Of a stretch of 64,000 nt of DNA, positions 61,000 to 64,000 are shown one piece after another (position 1 is the stretch's first letter; each line of letters begins with the position of its first letter). Source of the DNA: Pseudomonadota bacterium (lineage in GTDB: Bacteria > Pseudomonadota > Gammaproteobacteria > Steroidobacterales > Steroidobacteraceae); the NCBI GenBank assembly GCA_018241445.1, contig JAFEDT010000004.1, forward strand, positions 124,001 to 188,000, given 5' to 3'. Position numbers and translations under genes: made by a program. Below the pieces are notes generated by a model that saw only the letters and a program-made list of their open reading frames with translations, was not told the origin of the DNA and made no database searches.

Positions 61000-63469
61000 C
61001 GCTCGGCGCGGCTTGCACCGGCTGCTGCTGCTCGCCGCCGGCCTGCTGGCGGCGGTATCCGCACCCGCCCAGATCATCGGCCGCGCACCGCTGCGCCTCG
61101 TCAACGGCATCGACGTCGCCGAGCTCGACGACATGGTATTGCTCACCATGGTATTCAACTGCTCGATGCGCTTCCTGAGCAACCTGCCGGCCAGTGAGGG
61201 CAAGGAAGTACGCATCCAGCTCGGCCCACTGGCAGACTGCGGCCTGAGTCCGCTTGCCCTGGTCGCGACCGAGACGCCGCCACTGCTGGGTGGAGCAGGC
61301 ATCGTGAGCGGCGCGCGCCTGGAAGGGATCGCCCCCGGACAGGTTACGCTCACCCTCGCGTTCGCCCGACCCGAGCAGTTCGTCATCGTGCCGGGCGCGG
61401 ATCCGCGCGCCCTGCGGCTGCGGATCATCAATCACGCGCGCCGCAAGACCCGCGTGCTGGTGGGGCAGCCCGACGAGCTCGAGAGCTTCGCGATCAACCT
61501 CGACTCCGAGCCCAGGGCCTTCGATCCTGCGAGCGTCGAACTGGCGCGGCAGCGGCTCAGGGCGCCGATTTACGTGTCGGAGCTCACCGTCAACGGTGAG
61601 AAGTGGTATCGCCTGCGCGCCGGGCCCATTGAGGATCGCAAGCAGGCCGAGCGGCTGCTGGAGCGCGCGCTGTCCGACTACCCGCGCGCCTGGCTGGCAA
61701 TCGCCGATGACGCCGAGACCACGCGCGGCGCGGCGCCGGGCACCCAGCACGAGGTACTGCCGCCGGTCGCGAAGATCGGCAGCGATCCGCCGCTGCCCGC
61801 CGAAGAGCTGAAGCAGCTGCTGGTGCAGGCGCGCGCTGAACTGCAAAAGCACGACTACCCGGCGGCAATCACCACGCTCACCCGACTGCAACGTCAGCCG
61901 GAATTCCCGGATCGATCAAGCGCGCAGGAGCTGCTGGGCCTCGCCCGCGAGCGCTCCGGTGAGCTCGCGCACGCCAAGGCGGAGTACGAGGAGTACCTGC
62001 GTCGCTACCCGCAAGGCGAGGCCGCCGAGCGCGTGGCGCTGCGCCTGCGCACACTGCGCGCCGCGGAAGCCAGGGCCCGTACGGGCCGCGAAGCCCCTGG
62101 GACGAAGCGCGGCTGGGAGGTCAGCGGCGACTGGTCCCAGCTGTTCCGCTACGACGGCTCGCGGATCAGCAACGGCGCACCGCCGCCCAACACCGCCGCC
62201 AACGTGCCGCTCGCCGCGCAGACCCAGTCCGAGAACGCCATCTTCAACGACCTCGGCCTGCTCGCACGCCGGCGTGGGGTCAGTTACGACTTCATCGCCC
62301 GCCTGAGCGCAGGCTACGACAGGAGCTTCCAGTCCAGCGCCACAGCGCTCGGCAACCCGACGCGCGTCAGTGTTGCCTCGCTGGAAGTGCTCGACCGCCC
62401 GCTTGGGCTGCTGGCGCGCGTCGGCCGGCAGGTGAGCGTGGAGGACGGCATCCTCGGCACGTTCGACGGACTGTTCCTGTCGTGGAACTTCAAATCCGCC
62501 TGGTCGCTCAACGCGGCGGCAGGCTACCCTGTGGAGCAGCTGATCCTTGCGCCGCAGACCCGCGAGCGCTTCGAGACACTGGCACTGCACTATGCAGCTC
62601 CCGGCAGGCACTGGGACGGGAGCATCTTCGCCGCCACCGAGCAGTTCCAGGGCTTCAAGGACCGCCGCGCGGTGGGCCTGGAGGGACGCTGGCTCGTGTC
62701 CACGGCCTCGCTGGTCGGCGTGGTCGACTACGACACCTTCTACCACTCCCTCAACACCGCCAGCTTCATTGGCACCGTGATGCTGCCGGCGCGCTGGAGC
62801 CTGAGTTTCGATGCCGAGCGGCGCAACTCGCCCGTGCTCACCACGCGCAACGCGCTCATCGGTCAGCCGGTCACTGATCTGACCGGCCTGCAGCAGGCGT
62901 TCACGATCGATCAGATCTATCAGCTGGCGCACGACCGCACCCCGGTCACCCAGAATTTCAGTTTCACGGCCAACAAGCCGCTCGGTCAGCGTTTTCAGTT
63001 CACCGCCATCGTGACCGCCACACAGACCGGCGCAACCCCCGCCTCCGGCGGTGTTGCCGCGGTGCCGGCGACCGGCAATCTGCTCACGTACCAGGTCCAG
63101 CTCTTCGGCAACAGCCTGTGGCAGGCGGATGACTTCAACGTTCTCACCCTCACGCATGGCAATACCGAGGTCGGTCGCATCGATTCGGCCGCCCTCACCA
63201 GCCGCTTTCCGCTCGGCGGGGCCTGGCGGCTCGGGCCGCGGTTCACCTACGACCGGCTCACCGAGCTCGCCGGCGGCAGCACCCAGACCACCTACATTCC
63301 GTCGGCGCTACTCGATTGGCAGCGCGGACGCTGGCTGCTCCAGCTCGACACCGGCGCCCAACTCGGCAGCCGCGCGGCCTTCCTGCAACTGGCTAACGGC
63401 ACTTTCGTGCAGACCCAGAACACGACACGCTACTATGTCAGCCTGTCGTATCGCTTCACGTTCCAGTAG
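60986..63469 (+). CDS. Outer-membrane porin with periplasmic SPOR and TPR domains
   Basis: 827 residues. The ATG is preferred over a TTG two codons earlier. Signal peptide (LLLAAGLLAAVSAPAQ), an AMIN-like or beta domain (~25-150), a SPOR-like domain (~190-240: YRLRAGPIEDRKQAERLL), a TPR segment (~270-360) and then a beta-barrel of ~450 residues with alternating strands, ending YRFTFQ with a terminal aromatic as used for BAM insertion. Overlaps the giant cytochrome stop by 14 bases. In a porin-cytochrome conduit this would be the sheath through which cytochrome passes electrons; SPOR would tie it to peptidoglycan. Inferred from context. Confidence 0.82.
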   Translation: MRVSDARRGLHRLLLLAAGLLAAVSAPAQIIGRAPLRLVNGIDVAELDDMVLLTMVFNCSMRFLSNLPASEGKEVRIQLGPLADCGLSPLALVATETPPLLGGAGIVSGARLEGIAPGQVTLTLAFARPEQFVIVPGADPRALRLRIINHARRKTRVLVGQPDELESFAINLDSEPRAFDPASVELARQRLRAPIYVSELTVNGEKWYRLRAGPIEDRKQAERLLERALSDYPRAWLAIADDAETTRGAAPGTQHEVLPPVAKIGSDPPLPAEELKQLLVQARAELQKHDYPAAITTLTRLQRQPEFPDRSSAQELLGLARERSGELAHAKAEYEEYLRRYPQGEAAERVALRLRTLRAAEARARTGREAPGTKRGWEVSGDWSQLFRYDGSRISNGAPPPNTAANVPLAAQTQSENAIFNDLGLLARRRGVSYDFIARLSAGYDRSFQSSATALGNPTRVSVASLEVLDRPLGLLARVGRQVSVEDGILGTFDGLFLSWNFKSAWSLNAAAGYPVEQLILAPQTRERFETLALHYAAPGRHWDGSIFAATEQFQGFKDRRAVGLEGRWLVSTASLVGVVDYDTFYHSLNTASFIGTVMLPARWSLSFDAERRNSPVLTTRNALIGQPVTDLTGLQQAFTIDQIYQLAHDRTPVTQNFSFTANKPLGQRFQFTAIVTATQTGATPASGGVAAVPATGNLLTYQVQLFGNSLWQADDFNVLTLTHGNTEVGRIDSAALTSRFPLGGAWRLGPRFTYDRLTELAGGSTQTTYIPSALLDWQRGRWLLQLDTGAQLGSRAAFLQLANGTFVQTQNTTRYYVSLSYRFTFQ

Positions 63470-64000
63470 TGAGTCCAGTTCACATCAAGCCTGCCGGCCA
63501 CTGGCCGCTTGCGCTGTTGCTCACCTGCACGCCGTTGGTCTGCGGCGCGGGTAAGCCACCACCGCAGGAGTACCTCGACCCCGAGACCGCGGCGACCGTA
63601 ACCATCGTCGGCGAGCCGCTGGTGTTTGCGCGCTCGCGCATCGATCTGGCGGCGAACTCCCGAGACTACGTCACGGCCGCCGCCGCGGCCGTCGATCGCA
63701 GCGGCAGGATCAGCTACGTCCTGGTGGTTTACTTCTGGTCGACGGTCGATCCGCGCATCCACACCGACCCGCTGCCGGACCTCGAGCCCCTCGTCCTGCA
63801 GGTGGATGACCGGCGCATCGAGTTCAGCAGTCGTGAGCGCTCGCCCCACGACGCGGGAATCGGCGTGCCTGTGCACCCACCCCCGGGTCGCGCCGTGACA
63901 CCCGTGGTCTACCACACCGATCTGGGTACATTGCGCTCACTCGCCGAATGCCGTCGGCTCACACTGGTCGCGGAGACTCCCGTGACGACGATCACTTACG
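63469..64000 (+). CDS. Exported hypothetical protein (3' end outside window)
   Basis: GTG start sharing one base with the porin stop; open for 177 residues to the window end. N-terminal signal sequence (WPLALLLTCTPLVCGAG), then VTIVGEPLVFARSRIDLAANSRDYVTA and a segment VLVVYFWSTVDPR with no family recognised. Continues the cytochrome/porin operon, so a role at the outer membrane or in conduit assembly is possible. Confidence 0.6.
   Translation, partial: MSPVHIKPAGHWPLALLLTCTPLVCGAGKPPPQEYLDPETAATVTIVGEPLVFARSRIDLAANSRDYVTAAAAAVDRSGRISYVLVVYFWSTVDPRIHTDPLPDLEPLVLQVDDRRIEFSSRERSPHDAGIGVPVHPPPGRAVTPVVYHTDLGTLRSLAECRRLTLVAETPVTTITY

Overview
The window is a GC-rich, gene-dense stretch of a Gammaproteobacterium. 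The lptD-surA-pdxA-rsmA-apaG-apaH block and the mltB-rlpA-dacA-dat-ybeD block are typical of that class. The kynurenine route (kmo, kynU, haaO) and amgK-murU beside lptD recall Xanthomonadales, Nevskiales and Steroidobacterales-like lineages. No rRNA, tRNA, insertion sequence, integrase or CRISPR array was seen. No gene-free stretch exceeds about 300 bases.

Layout. (1) 1-4374: cell-wall and lipoate-associated genes, mltB (cut by the window start), rlpA, dacA, dat, ybeD. (2) 4382-11850: a sulfate-type ABC transporter (cysA fused to a Usp-like domain, cysT, cysW), a histidine kinase and OmpR/PhoB-type regulator in the same run, and a convergent sulfate-binding lipoprotein. GTCAC-like direct repeats with exact 11-bp phasing lie in front of both cysA and sbp. 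(3) 11988-15397, minus strand: amgK-murU-lipA-lipB, back to back. (4) 15445-22658: lptD, surA, pdxA, rsmA, a Usp protein, apaG, apaH. pdxA has no ATG/GTG/TTG start that keeps its conserved N-terminus. (5) 22661-27109: a small lipoprotein, the haaO-kynU-kmo operon for tryptophan-derived quinolinate/NAD, and two DUF4242 proteins. (6) 27201-29756: a large winged-helix/STAND-type ATPase regulator divergent from the DUF4242 pair.

(7) 29850-48056: an unassigned biosynthetic/surface-glycan-like locus. A seven-gene operon with overlapping reading frames (radical SAM, methyltransferase, two B12-type radical SAM enzymes, glycosyltransferase, ABC exporter, HPr-kinase-like protein) is followed by small modules of alternating orientation: GT2, methyltransferases, polysaccharide deacetylase, HAF-repeat protein, GT4, PF14907-like nucleotidyltransferase and a third B12-type radical SAM. 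The remnant of an acyltransferase gene sits at the end of the main operon.

(8) 48075-64000: an electron-transfer locus. Minus strand: a TM-anchored ferredoxin/FAD oxidoreductase, a secreted ankyrin protein and a one-heme beta-barrel protein. Plus strand: a CcmI-like cytochrome maturation protein, a histidine-rich membrane protein (likely b-type cytochrome), a 21-heme cytochrome, a giant cytochrome with 35 CxxCH plus five expanded heme motifs, a SPOR/TPR outer-membrane porin and a partial exported protein. The content fits a porin-cytochrome conduit moving electrons between cytoplasm and cell exterior. This locus and the radical-SAM locus are the best candidates for undescribed biology.
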